A program made the translations under genes and the position numbers. A stretch of 64,000 nucleotides of DNA from an uncultured Clostridia bacterium. Its GTDB lineage: Bacteria > Bacillota > Clostridia > TANB77 > CAG-508. The notes beneath the pieces were generated by a model, which worked only from the letters and a program-made list of their open reading frames with translations, made no database searches and had not been told where the DNA came from. The stretch spans positions 1 through 64,000 of the forward strand of contig CAKOXV010000006.1 in the NCBI GenBank assembly GCA_934130355.1, given 5' to 3'. How positions within the stretch are numbered: position 1 is the first letter of the stretch; each line of letters opens with the position of its first letter. This document shows positions 17,104 to 25,863 of the stretch, in pieces.

Positions 17104-17437
17104 TTTAGCCACTTATGGTTCAATACCACCATTACATTATATATATTAAAGTCATTCCAAATTTTGGACAAGCTAAACTTTCGTATAAAATCTAATAGTG
17201 CCAAAAGCGCCTCTTTCACTTAGTCCAAAAATTAATATATTACTATGAAATAAGGCAAAGACCCCCGACGAAGACCCCAGCTATGTTTTTGCCATGGAAT
17301 AGTAATATATTAATTTTTGACGTGAACATTCCTCTTTTGGCACTCTAAGATTTTCTATACTCAAGTTTAGATGCACAAAATTTTCCGTTTTTTAATATAT
17401 ATGATGTAATGGTGGTATTGAGCCATAAGTGGCTAAA
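17104..17437. repeat. Structured palindromic element, copy A (full type)
   Basis: A 334-base nested palindrome filling the rbr-dnaE gap. Outer arms of 34 bases (17104-17137 and 17404-17437) match with one wobble and are unique to this locus. Inside are a conserved layer (GACAAGCTAAACTTTCG left, CAAGTTTAGATGCACAAAA right), a variable stem (TGCCAAAAG with CTTTTGGCA), conserved internal-loop sequences (CCTCTTTCACTTAG and GTGAACATTCCTC), a 20-base perfect AT stem, and an apical loop with two C-rich tracts (GACCCCCGACGAAGACCCCA). It codes for nothing. Copies D and E share the whole plan. It may be a non-coding RNA gene or a mobile palindrome. Strand of function unknown. Confidence 0.8.
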
Positions 17438-17441
17438 TTAT

Positions 17442-20400
17442 TTAGTAACAATTTTCTTTTCCAACGATATCTTCAAATACTTTTAAAATCTCATCAGTCA
17501 AATAAATTGCACCACAAGATTTTAATTCTTCATTGTTTTTTATTGCAACACTAATATTATTTTGTTCTCCATTAAAGAACTTGATTGCCCCTCTAAGTTT
17601 TGCTTTTTGTTCCTCTGTCAAATTTGTAATATTTAAAACTAGCATTTGAGGCTTTGTCTCACCAAAGTTCTTGATTTCTCTAGCAACAATTTTAGTTGCC
17701 TCATCTTCTTTAACACTAAGTCTTCCATCTATTAAAACAATATTTTCTTCTACTAATATATCTTGTGCCTTCAAATAAGTTGGTTCAAACACTATAATTT
17801 CAATTGTTCCATATAAGTCTTCTATCGTTACAAAAGCCATAATTTTATTATTTTTAGTATATTTCTTTTTTACTGATTGTATTATTCCAGCAATTCTTAC
17901 TTCTTTACCATCAATTCCATTCTCTTTTTGTTCTTGCTCATCAATTTCATGTATTTTAAGTGAAGACATATTTGTTGATGCAATTATTTGTTCTCTTATT
18001 TTTTCTAGCGGATGTCCTGAAATATAAATTCCGAGCATTTCTTTTTCTATAGAAAGTAGTTCTTTTTCATTCATTTCAGGCTTTTCATCAAAGTTATATT
18101 TTATATCATTTAAATTATCTTCTTCATTGTCTCCACCTAAATCAAACATTGAAACTTGTCCATTCATTCCTTTTTTTGCATAAGATTGAATAGTGTCTAT
18201 TATTGTTTCAAAAGATGCTAATAATGTTGCTCTAGTTTCTGGAAAATCAGAAAATGTTCCTGCTTTTATTAAACTTTCTACACATTTTTTATTTAATGCT
18301 TCTCCTGCCATTCTTTCACAAAAATCTGTAAAGCTTAAAAAATCTCCTGATTCTTCCCTATTTTTTATTATACTTTCAACTGGTTGCAAGCCTACATTTT
18401 TTATACTTCCAAGTCCAAAACGGATTTTTCCATCTTCTACTGTAAATTTTGAATAACTTTTATTAATATCTGGTTTTAAAATTTCTATGCCAAGTCTTTT
18501 ACATTCATCTATATATTCTGGAACCTTGTCCAAATTTCCTAAAAAGCTATTTAACATTGATGCCATGAATTCTGCTGGATAATATGCTTTTAAATACGCT
18601 GTTCTATATGCCACAACTGCATAACATGCAGCATGTGATTTATTAAAAGCATATTTAGCAAATTCGGACATTTCATCAAATATCTTATTTGCAGATTCTG
18701 CATCTATTCCATTTCTTACACATCCTGGAACAATTATGTTTCCGTTTTCATCAACTTGCCCATTTATAAATACTTCTCTTTCTTTTGCCATTACATCAAG
18801 TTTTTTCTTTCCCATTGCTCTACGAACTAAATCTGCACGTCCTAAAGAATAACCAGCCAAATCTCTTACTATTTGCATTACTTGTTCTTGATATACCATG
18901 CATCCATAAGTTACATTCAAAATTGGCTCTAGGCTTGGATGTGTATATTCATTATGTCCTGGATTTTGTTTTCCTTTGATATATCTTGGTATTTGGTCCA
19001 TTGGTCCTGGTCTATATAATGAAACACCAGCTATTAAATCTTCTAAACAGTCTGGCTTTAGTTCTTTCATGAAGTTTGTCATTCCTTGTGATTCAAATTG
19101 AAATATTCCAGATGTATTGCCTTCTTGCCATAGTTTATAGGCTTTAGGGTCTGACATATCTTCATCAAATTTTACATCTATTCCTTTATCTTTTTTGACT
19201 AGATTAATTGTATCTTTTATAACAGTTAAAGTTCTGAGTCCTAGAAAGTCCATCTTTAAAAGTCCAAGTTCTTCTAGTGTTGTCATTATGTATTGTGTTG
19301 AAATTTGACCATCTCTAACATATAATGGCACATAAGTATCAACAGGATCTTTTGTTATTACAACACCACAAGCATGTGTTGAAGCTTGTCTTGGCATTCC
19401 TTCTAATGCCATTGCTATATCTAATAACTTATGTACCTGTTCATCAGTTTCATATAAATCTTTTAGCTCTTTGTTTTGTTCTAATGCCTTTGGAATTGTT
19501 ATATGTATTTCATTTGGAATCATTTTTGCAAGTCTATCTGCTTCTGAATATGGATAATCCAAAACTCTTGCAACATCTCTTATTACCATTTTTGCTGCCA
19601 TAGTTCCAAATGTGATTATCTGTGAAACATGGTCATGCCCATATTTTTCTGAAACATAATCTATTACTCTTTGTCTATCAACATCTGAAAAATCGACATC
19701 AAAGTCTGGCATGCTTATTCTTTCTGGATTTAAAAATCTTTCAAATAGTAATCCATATTTCATTGGGTCTATATCTGTTATTTCGATAGCATATGCTAAA
19801 ATAGAACCTGCTCCTGACCCTCTTCCTGGTCCAACAGGAATCCCATGACTTTTGGCATAATGTATAAAATCCCAAACAATTAAATAATAGTCAACATATC
19901 CCATCTTTTTAATAATGCCTATTTCATATTCTGCTCTTTTTAAAACTTCTTCTGATGGGTTTTCACCATATCTTTTCTTTATTCCATCATCACAAAGTTT
20001 TTTCAAAAAATCATAGTGTGTTGGATATTCTGGTGGTACATCATAATTAGGTAATATTGTATGGCCAAATTCAAATTCCACATTACATTTATCTGCAATT
20101 TTAACCGTATTTTCTATTGCATCAGGAAATGCAGAAAAATACTCACTCATCTCTTCTGGTGACTTAACATATAATTCATCAGTATCAAATCTCATTCTGT
20201 CTTCATCACTCATACGTTTTCCTGTTTGAATACAAAGTAATATTTCATGATTATAAGCATCTTCTCTTTTCAAATAATGTGCGTCATTTGTTGCAACTAG
20301 CGGAATATCTAATTTTCTTGCAAGTTGCACCAATTTCTGGTTTGCAAGTACTTGTTCTTTTATTCCATTGTTTTGAATTTCTATATAATAATCTTCTCCA

Positions 20401-20897
20401 AAAACCTTTTTATGCCATAATGCAATTTCTTCAGCTTTTTCAGTTTGTCCATTTAGTAGGGCTTGATTTACAGCTCCAGCTAGACATGCACTTAAACAAA
20501 TAAGCCCTTCATGATATTTTTCTAATACTTCTAAATCTATACGTGGTTTATAATAATATCCTTCTGTAAAGCCTATTGAAACTAATTTACTTAAATTTTT
20601 ATATCCTTGCTGATTTTTAGCTAATAAAATTAAATGATTATATTTATTGTCTATATTAGGTTCTTTGTTATATCTTGAGCGTGGCGCAACATAAACCTCA
20701 CATCCAATTATAGGCTTTATTCCTTCTTTTTTGCATGCTTTATAAAAGTCAATAGCACCATACATTACTCCATGGTCTGTTATAGCCATTGCTTTCATAC
20801 CAAGTTCTTTTGCCCTTACTGGCAAATCTTTTATTCTATTTGCACCGTCTAGTAAGCTAAATTCGCTGTGTATATGTAAATGCACAAAATCTGCCAT
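17442..20897 (-). CDS. dnaE: DNA polymerase III alpha subunit
   Basis: Replicative C-family polymerase of 1151 residues. The PHP domain (about 1-200) begins FVHLHIHSEFSLLDGA and keeps metal ligands in AITDHGVMYGA and NDAHYLKRED, so it may proofread. The palm domain has the catalytic acidic motif MPDFDVDFSD near 400. The finger region and helix-hairpin-helix follow, and an OB-fold (about 995-1070, VRIAGIIQSVKKK) closes the protein. AAGGAGG lies just before the ATG. Fourteen bases separate it from the membrane protein gene upstream, so the two may be co-transcribed. Confidence 0.95.
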   Translation of the reverse strand: MADFVHLHIHSEFSLLDGANRIKDLPVRAKELGMKAMAITDHGVMYGAIDFYKACKKEGIKPIIGCEVYVAPRSRYNKEPNIDNKYNHLILLAKNQQGYKNLSKLVSIGFTEGYYYKPRIDLEVLEKYHEGLICLSACLAGAVNQALLNGQTEKAEEIALWHKKVFGEDYYIEIQNNGIKEQVLANQKLVQLARKLDIPLVATNDAHYLKREDAYNHEILLCIQTGKRMSDEDRMRFDTDELYVKSPEEMSEYFSAFPDAIENTVKIADKCNVEFEFGHTILPNYDVPPEYPTHYDFLKKLCDDGIKKRYGENPSEEVLKRAEYEIGIIKKMGYVDYYLIVWDFIHYAKSHGIPVGPGRGSGAGSILAYAIEITDIDPMKYGLLFERFLNPERISMPDFDVDFSDVDRQRVIDYVSEKYGHDHVSQIITFGTMAAKMVIRDVARVLDYPYSEADRLAKMIPNEIHITIPKALEQNKELKDLYETDEQVHKLLDIAMALEGMPRQASTHACGVVITKDPVDTYVPLYVRDGQISTQYIMTTLEELGLLKMDFLGLRTLTVIKDTINLVKKDKGIDVKFDEDMSDPKAYKLWQEGNTSGIFQFESQGMTNFMKELKPDCLEDLIAGVSLYRPGPMDQIPRYIKGKQNPGHNEYTHPSLEPILNVTYGCMVYQEQVMQIVRDLAGYSLGRADLVRRAMGKKKLDVMAKEREVFINGQVDENGNIIVPGCVRNGIDAESANKIFDEMSEFAKYAFNKSHAACYAVVAYRTAYLKAYYPAEFMASMLNSFLGNLDKVPEYIDECKRLGIEILKPDINKSYSKFTVEDGKIRFGLGSIKNVGLQPVESIIKNREESGDFLSFTDFCERMAGEALNKKCVESLIKAGTFSDFPETRATLLASFETIIDTIQSYAKKGMNGQVSMFDLGGDNEEDNLNDIKYNFDEKPEMNEKELLSIEKEMLGIYISGHPLEKIREQIIASTNMSSLKIHEIDEQEQKENGIDGKEVRIAGIIQSVKKKYTKNNKIMAFVTIEDLYGTIEIIVFEPTYLKAQDILVEENIVLIDGRLSVKEDEATKIVAREIKNFGETKPQMLVLNITNLTEEQKAKLRGAIKFFNGEQNNISVAIKNNEELKSCGAIYLTDEILKVFEDIVGKENCY

Positions 20898-20910
20898 ATT
20901 ATTTCCTCCT

Positions 20911-21927
20911 TTAAGCCTTTTTATCTTTTAATGTGCTTATTATAACAAGAATCGAACTAATAATTATAAGCAAATAAAAGTTTACTCCTCTGCTCAAAAG
21001 CATTGCACTACTTATAATTGTTTCTGGGAATGCATTTTTAAATATACCTAAAAATCCCCCTTCACTCACTCCTACAGAGCCTGGTGATGGTATTCCTGAT
21101 ACAGTTGCATATAATACTGCTTGCAATGATAATACTTGCATTATATTGTAAGTACTTAGGCTAAATGCTTTATATACCCAATATGGAACACTATAATATG
21201 CTAACATTTGAATTAGAGTAGTTAAAATAGTTTTTAGCATTAATTTTTTATGTTCTTTTATGTATAAAGCACTTTCTTGATATGAAGCTAATTCTTTTTC
21301 TATTTTTTCTTGCTTTTCATCTACATTTTTTATCTTTAAGAATTTTAATATTTTTACTGTTATATTTATTAGTCCTGTTGATAATTTTTTAGAAAATATT
21401 CCTATTATTAATAATGTTAATGCACTCGAATTTAGTACTATTCCTATTATAAATAAATATATTAATCCTGATTTTAACACATCAAAATGAAAAAATGCAC
21501 TTATTATTCCCATTGTAATTGTTATAATTTGAAAACTCCAAAGATGCATTAAAAGAGCTACTGTAGAATGTGCAACAGATACATTATCTTTGTGCATATA
21601 ATATATCTCCATTGGTTGACCACCACTTGCAGCTGGTGTTATTGAACTAAAAAAGAATCCTATTAAAGTATATTTTACATTGCTAATAAATTTAGTTTTT
21701 TCTCCTAATTCTTTTAGTATTCTTCCTATATTTATTGATTCAGCTATTATATATACTGACATTGCAAGTATTGCAACAAGTATATATTGACCTTTTACTT
21801 TTGTAGCTATATCTAATACTTGTGTTATATCTTGATCTTTAAATATTAATACGAATGTTAGCATTATAAGTAATATAAATATTATTAGATTTACAATTGT
21901 TTTTTTTATTTTTTTCATTCTTTCCAT
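20911..21927 (-). CDS. Flippase-like membrane protein (UPF0104/LPG-synthase TM domain family)
   Basis: A 338-residue integral membrane protein with about eight helices. SSITPAASGGQPMEIYYM and SGIPSPGSVGVSEGGFLGIF are the signature blocks of the lysylphosphatidylglycerol synthase transmembrane domain family. It has no C-terminal aminoacyl-transfer domain, so it is more likely a lipid flippase or glycolipid translocase than a synthase. GGAGAG lies ten bases before the ATG at 21927. The gene is just upstream of dnaE. Confidence 0.75.
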   Translation of the reverse strand: MERMKKIKKTIVNLIIFILLIMLTFVLIFKDQDITQVLDIATKVKGQYILVAILAMSVYIIAESINIGRILKELGEKTKFISNVKYTLIGFFFSSITPAASGGQPMEIYYMHKDNVSVAHSTVALLMHLWSFQIITITMGIISAFFHFDVLKSGLIYLFIIGIVLNSSALTLLIIGIFSKKLSTGLINITVKILKFLKIKNVDEKQEKIEKELASYQESALYIKEHKKLMLKTILTTLIQMLAYYSVPYWVYKAFSLSTYNIMQVLSLQAVLYATVSGIPSPGSVGVSEGGFLGIFKNAFPETIISSAMLLSRGVNFYLLIIISSILVIISTLKDKKA

Positions 21928-21969
21928 TATATTAAATATACTCTCCTATATAATTTTTATCTAATAAAA

Positions 21970-22173
21970 CAAAAAAAACAATCCCCGCCTTAGCCGTAAG
22001 TTGTCTGAATTTTTAAGGACCTGTCTTCGACAGGTGGGTGCCTACTCAGATACTCATGGGCTTCTTACTACTCGAGAGTGTAAGCTTGCACGCCATATCC
22101 AAAGATTTTGGCCCCTCTTTTAACTTGTAGGTTCTAAAAATTCTATGCTACACGCACTATGCAGGGTATTGTT
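21970..22173 (-). ncRNA. ssrS: 6S-like regulatory RNA
   Basis: A non-coding, better-GC region of about 200 bases, on the minus strand by its terminator. The ends pair (AACAATACCCTGC at 22173-22161 with GGCGGGGATTGTT at 21989-21977) and the 3' strand runs into a T tract. Inside, a GAAGCCC block and, on the 3' side, ACCTGTC-GAA-GACAGGT make a short perfect hairpin placed as in the central bubble of 6S RNA. Length, closing stem, and these landmarks fit 6S RNA, which binds the RNA polymerase housekeeping holoenzyme and mimics an open promoter. I identify it by pattern memory only; another structured RNA of similar size is possible. Confidence 0.68.
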
Positions 22174-22184
22174 ATTTCAAATTT

Positions 22185-22214
22185 GTTATATTTATATTAG
22201 CATATTTTTAACAA
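22185..22214 (-). promoter_or_regulatory. Probable promoter of the 6S-like RNA
   Basis: On the minus strand a -35 TTGTTA (22209-22214), an 18-base spacer, and a -10 TATAAC (22185-22190) place the start near 22178, a few bases before the closing stem of the RNA. An inverted repeat (about 22200-22217 with 22238-22255) overlaps the -35 and may be the terminator of the gene upstream. Confidence 0.5.
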
Positions 22215-22313
22215 AATGGCAAATATCAAATTTCCCAATTTTGTTAAAAATCATGCTCTAAATATATTATATCTCTTTTTTTTTAATTTATACTCTCTAT
22301 CTTACTTTTTATT

Positions 22314-22919
22314 TTATATTTGTGCTAGTAGCTCTTTAAATGCCTTGTCTCTATGATTATGTGCTTTTTCATATTCTTCCGCGCTTAGTTCTGACATCGG
22401 AACACTGTATCCGTTAGGAATAAATACTGGTGAATATGTTAATCCGCCTAATTTTTTTGCCTCTTTTGCTATTTTACCAATACATTCTCCTCTAGAAACT
22501 ATTTTTCTTCCGTTTTTTAAAAAGCTTGTTAGTACACATACAAATTTTGCTGTTTTTTCTTGATTTCCTGTTTTCTCAATATTACTTAATAATTTTCCTA
22601 AATTCTCTTCTTGTGTTGCATGTTCTCCTGCGTATCTTGCTGAATATACTCCAGGTTCACCATTTAAGCAGTCTACACACAAACCAGCATCATCTGTTGT
22701 AATAATATCATACTCTATATTATTCTCATCACAAAATTGTTTTACAGCTTTTGCTTTTATTTCTGAATTTTCTTCAAATGTTTGCCCATCTTCTACTATT
22801 TCTCCTGTAAATCCTATATCTTTTAAAGATATTACTTCTATTTCTGCACCAGCTGCTTTTATTATTGCTTTTATGTCTTTTACCTTATTTACATTTGAAG
22901 ATCCATATACCATTTTCAT
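22314..22919 (-). CDS. rdgB: XTP/dITP pyrophosphatase (HAM1/RdgB family)
   Basis: Hydrolyses non-canonical purine nucleoside triphosphates (dITP, XTP) to monophosphates, keeping them out of DNA and RNA. The 201 residues show the N-terminal SSNVNKVKDIK (family SxNxxK), TTDDAGLCVDCLNGEPGVYSARYAG as the substrate-binding block, and the C-terminal NHRDKAFKEL. An insertion-free normal length. It is 24 bases downstream of the yqeY-like gene and probably in an operon with it. Confidence 0.9.
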   Translation of the reverse strand: MKMVYGSSNVNKVKDIKAIIKAAGAEIEVISLKDIGFTGEIVEDGQTFEENSEIKAKAVKQFCDENNIEYDIITTDDAGLCVDCLNGEPGVYSARYAGEHATQEENLGKLLSNIEKTGNQEKTAKFVCVLTSFLKNGRKIVSRGECIGKIAKEAKKLGGLTYSPVFIPNGYSVPMSELSAEEYEKAHNHRDKAFKELLAQI

Positions 22920-22943
22920 TTTTATTTACGTTCCTTTCTACTT

Positions 22944-23387
22944 CTATAATCCCATTATTTCTTTAGCTACTTCATTTATTGTTTTTCCATCAGCTGAAGC
23001 TCCCATTTTTGCTTTTGCTTCTTTCATTATTGCTCCCATGTCTTTCATTGATGTTGCTCCAATTTTATTTATTATTTTTTCTAGTTCTACTTTTATTTCT
23101 TCTCTACTTAATTGCTTTGGTAAATATTCTTGTAATATTTCTATTTCTTTATTAGTTTGATCTATTAAATCTTGTCTTTGAGCTCTTTCAAAGTCTTTTA
23201 ATGCATCTCTTTTTGTTTTTACTTCTTTTGCTATTATTTCAAGTATTTTATCATCTTCAACTTGTATTCCTTTATCTTTTTCTATTTGTAGTATTGCTGC
23301 TCTTACCATTTGAACAGTATTTTTTCTTATTTCATCTTTGTTTTTCATTGCATTTTTTAATTCTTCCATTAATTTTTCTTTTAACAT
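22944..23387 (-). CDS. yqeY: GatB/YqeY domain protein
   Basis: A 147-residue, mostly helical protein matching YqeY, related to the C-terminal tail domain of GatB. Family features include the N-terminal LMEELKNAMKNKDEIRKNTVQMVRAAI, YLPKQLSREEI, and the end ADGKTINEVAKEIM. Its exact role is not established; a link with tRNA or amidotransferase function is inferred from the GatB similarity. It is followed closely by the pyrophosphatase gene. Confidence 0.88.
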   Translation of the reverse strand: MLKEKLMEELKNAMKNKDEIRKNTVQMVRAAILQIEKDKGIQVEDDKILEIIAKEVKTKRDALKDFERAQRQDLIDQTNKEIEILQEYLPKQLSREEIKVELEKIINKIGATSMKDMGAIMKEAKAKMGASADGKTINEVAKEIMGL

Positions 23388-23442
23388 TTTCTATTCCCCC
23401 TTACTTCATGTATAATATCACAGTTAAAAATGTTTTTCAATA

Positions 23443-24390
23443 TTAAATAGCATCTCCTGCATCTAATTTTTTTGCCTTTTTATAAATTTCCTTATCTTTT
23501 TTAGAATATATTTTTTCTTCAATTCCATTTTGAGTACATAGTTTTACTTTAACATAGCCTGTAGCAATTTGCGGATGTCTTAATAATATCGCATTCTCTT
23601 GTTGAACTAGTGTTTTAGAAACTGCTATATATGAAAACTTCTCATCTTCATATCCTAATTCACCTTTTTTAGCCTGTCTTTGGATTCCGCTTCTTGTAAC
23701 TCTGACATAAAAACCGCACCAATCGTCTTTACTAATTTCACATTTTTTATTATGAGTACATGGTGCAACTATGTTTGCTCCTTGCTCTAACAATATATTT
23801 CTTGCTTCGAGAATATGTTTAAAACCTTCTGGAGTACCAGGTTCTATTATCAATAACATTCCTGTTGTAGCATCCCACAATTTTGTTATTGCATCTTTTC
23901 TATCATCTTCAGTTAGTTCATTTATAATATATGAAGCAATTACTAAGTCTGCCTTGTCTTGTATTTCATCTTTTGTTAAATCAAAAGATTTCCATTCAGC
24001 ATTTAATATGTTATCTTTCATTAGTTGTATTCCTAATTTTCTCATCTCATTTTCACGTTCTAAACATGTTATTTTATCAACATCTATCAGATTATTTACT
24101 GCCCATGTTGCTGTTCCTGTTCCAGCGCCAACATCTAACACAGATTTTATATTTTTATCATATCTTTTTAATGATTGTGAAAGTGCTAGATGTACTGCAC
24201 AATATGTCGCTGGCATTCGTGAAATTGCATAAGCTAATGCCTCTGACGATTTTGTTACTAACTTTTTTCCTTCTCCTTGATTTTCTCTGTATTTTTTACT
24301 TATTAATTGAGCATCTTCTATTATTTTGCTTTGTTTTTGACCTATAGTAATTTTTTCAATTTCTTCTTTTAATTCTTGTGGTATGTCCAT
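23443..24390 (-). CDS. Rsm22-family methyltransferase-like ribosome assembly factor
   Basis: The 315-residue protein has an SAM-type Rossmann fold (about 75-185, DVGAGTGTATWA, IASYIINEL, LIIEPGTPEG) and the Rsm22 C-terminal region. Cysteines in VAPCTHNKKC and DDWCGF are spaced six and eight, and a further Cys lies about 60 residues on (KLCTQ); this matches the spacing that I recall for the iron-sulfur ligands of the mitochondrial homologue METTL17. The role is probably small-subunit ribosome maturation. It lies at the 3' end of a tight gene run from 27423, 15 bases after the peptidase gene. Confidence 0.8.
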   Translation of the reverse strand: MDIPQELKEEIEKITIGQKQSKIIEDAQLISKKYRENQGEGKKLVTKSSEALAYAISRMPATYCAVHLALSQSLKRYDKNIKSVLDVGAGTGTATWAVNNLIDVDKITCLERENEMRKLGIQLMKDNILNAEWKSFDLTKDEIQDKADLVIASYIINELTEDDRKDAITKLWDATTGMLLIIEPGTPEGFKHILEARNILLEQGANIVAPCTHNKKCEISKDDWCGFYVRVTRSGIQRQAKKGELGYEDEKFSYIAVSKTLVQQENAILLRHPQIATGYVKVKLCTQNGIEEKIYSKKDKEIYKKAKKLDAGDAI

Positions 24391-24405
24391 TTTATTTCAT
24401 TCCTT

Positions 24406-25134
24406 TTAAAACATTATAATTGTTCCATTAATTTTTAACCATTTATCAATTTCTTTATAATTTGGTATATATCTTGCTACCAAATTATAGAATTCCTTAT
24501 TATGATATTTATTCCTTATGTGGCATAATTCATGCACTATTATTGCATCAACCTTGTCTTGAGGTAAAATTATTAATCTTGATGAAAAATATAAGTTTTT
24601 CTTGTTAGGCATGCAACTTCCATATCTTGTTATTGCATCTCTTACTTTCACTTCATTATACTCAATTTTCATAATTTGGCTCCAATATGGTAGTCTTTCT
24701 GCAATTAGTTTTTCTGTATTAATCTTTAATAACTTTTTTATTAATTTATCTACATTAATTTTTATTTGGTCTTGTTCAATATTTTTAGGCAAAATTATTA
24801 TTATTTGTTTTTGTTCTAGCACCAAATTTATTTTTATTTTGTTTGTGTCTTTATATTCTCTAATTATTTCAAATTCTTCTCCTTTATAATAGAATTCTTC
24901 TCCTGTTTCCCACTGTTTTATTGTAGAAACCTTTGACTCTAATATCTTTTTATATTTTTTATAAAGTCCATCTTCCTCTTCCTTTAAAAATTTCATTAAT
25001 GATTTAGTTGATAACATTTTAGGTTTTGTTATTTCTAAAGTATTTCCTTTAAAATATATCTTTATTGATTTAGAATTTTTATAACTTTTTATCTGTATTG
25101 GTATTTGCAGTTCATTTATTTGTAAATAATTCAT
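24406..25134 (-). CDS. YgjP-like DUF45 metallopeptidase
   Basis: A 242-residue protein of the DUF45/SprT-like M48 group. The zinc-binding motif HELCHIRNKYHNKEF (about 196-210) has the His-Glu-x2-His core and a later Asp/Glu-rich end; TRYGSCMPNKKNLYFSSRL is the other family block. The N-terminal half is beta-rich. Proteins of this family are predicted zinc proteases of unknown substrate. It sits two bases after the DUF6873 gene in the same operon. Confidence 0.82.
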   Translation of the reverse strand: MNYLQINELQIPIQIKSYKNSKSIKIYFKGNTLEITKPKMLSTKSLMKFLKEEEDGLYKKYKKILESKVSTIKQWETGEEFYYKGEEFEIIREYKDTNKIKINLVLEQKQIIIILPKNIEQDQIKINVDKLIKKLLKINTEKLIAERLPYWSQIMKIEYNEVKVRDAITRYGSCMPNKKNLYFSSRLIILPQDKVDAIIVHELCHIRNKYHNKEFYNLVARYIPNYKEIDKWLKINGTIIMF

Positions 25135-25136
25135 TT

Positions 25137-25859
25137 TTATATTTCTATTATTCCTCCATAATCAATTACATCTATTCCTTCAAATTGGACTATATTTACA
25201 TTTTTGTTTTCTATAAAATTTTTGATTTGATTATTTTTATCTATTTTACTTAATTCACCAAAAACAATTACATTTTTTCCTATTCTTGAAATTGCCCCAC
25301 CTATAAAACCTTTTCTATTACTATAACCTTTCACATTTAATAATTTTATATCTGGTTCATAATTTAAATATAAAACATCTATATTGTGTTTTTTTAATAT
25401 TTTGTATAACCCTTTGTCTGTAACAATTGCACTATTGTCATTAATAACTGCAATTGAACAATTCGTATATCCTTGTGTTGTATTTATCATTTCATATTTT
25501 TGATTATTTAACTCTTCTTTTATTCTCGAATCTGTGTAATCGAAATTGTGAAGAGCCTTTTTCCCTATTATACATACATTATATTTAATATCATAAGGAT
25601 ATTGGCTTTCTATTTCTTCATTTCCTTGTTGTATTATTACATTTTGAGCTTGAAATTTTATATTTCTATATTGACTTGGCTCTATGATTATTTTTTCTCC
25701 AATTTTACAAGCAAATATGTCTACATGTGATGATATTTCTGAATATACTTTTTTATTTTGTTTTATCTCTAATAATTTATAACCAAGTGATTTCAGTTTT
25801 TCTTTTTCAAGTTGTCTCATTCTTTCATCTATTATTAATTTTTTATCTTCCATTTTCAT
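25137..25859 (-). CDS. DUF6873-family protein (GME-fold)
   Basis: A 240-residue protein I assign by general pattern to the DUF6873 family, predicted to share the fold of guanidino-group-modifying enzymes. Visible features are the QGYTNCSIAVINDNSAIVTD block, VKGYSNRKGFIGGAISRIG and the end VDYGGI-type motif (IDVIDYGGIIEI). Catalytic residues cannot be fixed from the sequence, so I give no reaction. Four bases separate it from the upstream oxidoreductase gene. AGAAGG lies before the ATG. Confidence 0.55.
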   Translation of the reverse strand: MKMEDKKLIIDERMRQLEKEKLKSLGYKLLEIKQNKKVYSEISSHVDIFACKIGEKIIIEPSQYRNIKFQAQNVIIQQGNEEIESQYPYDIKYNVCIIGKKALHNFDYTDSRIKEELNNQKYEMINTTQGYTNCSIAVINDNSAIVTDKGLYKILKKHNIDVLYLNYEPDIKLLNVKGYSNRKGFIGGAISRIGKNVIVFGELSKIDKNNQIKNFIENKNVNIVQFEGIDVIDYGGIIEI

Positions 25860-25863
25860 TTCT

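Noticed and set aside
17104..17437. Standard MITE
   Set aside because: A MITE should have conserved ends and a target duplication; here the ends differ in every copy and I see no clear target duplication.
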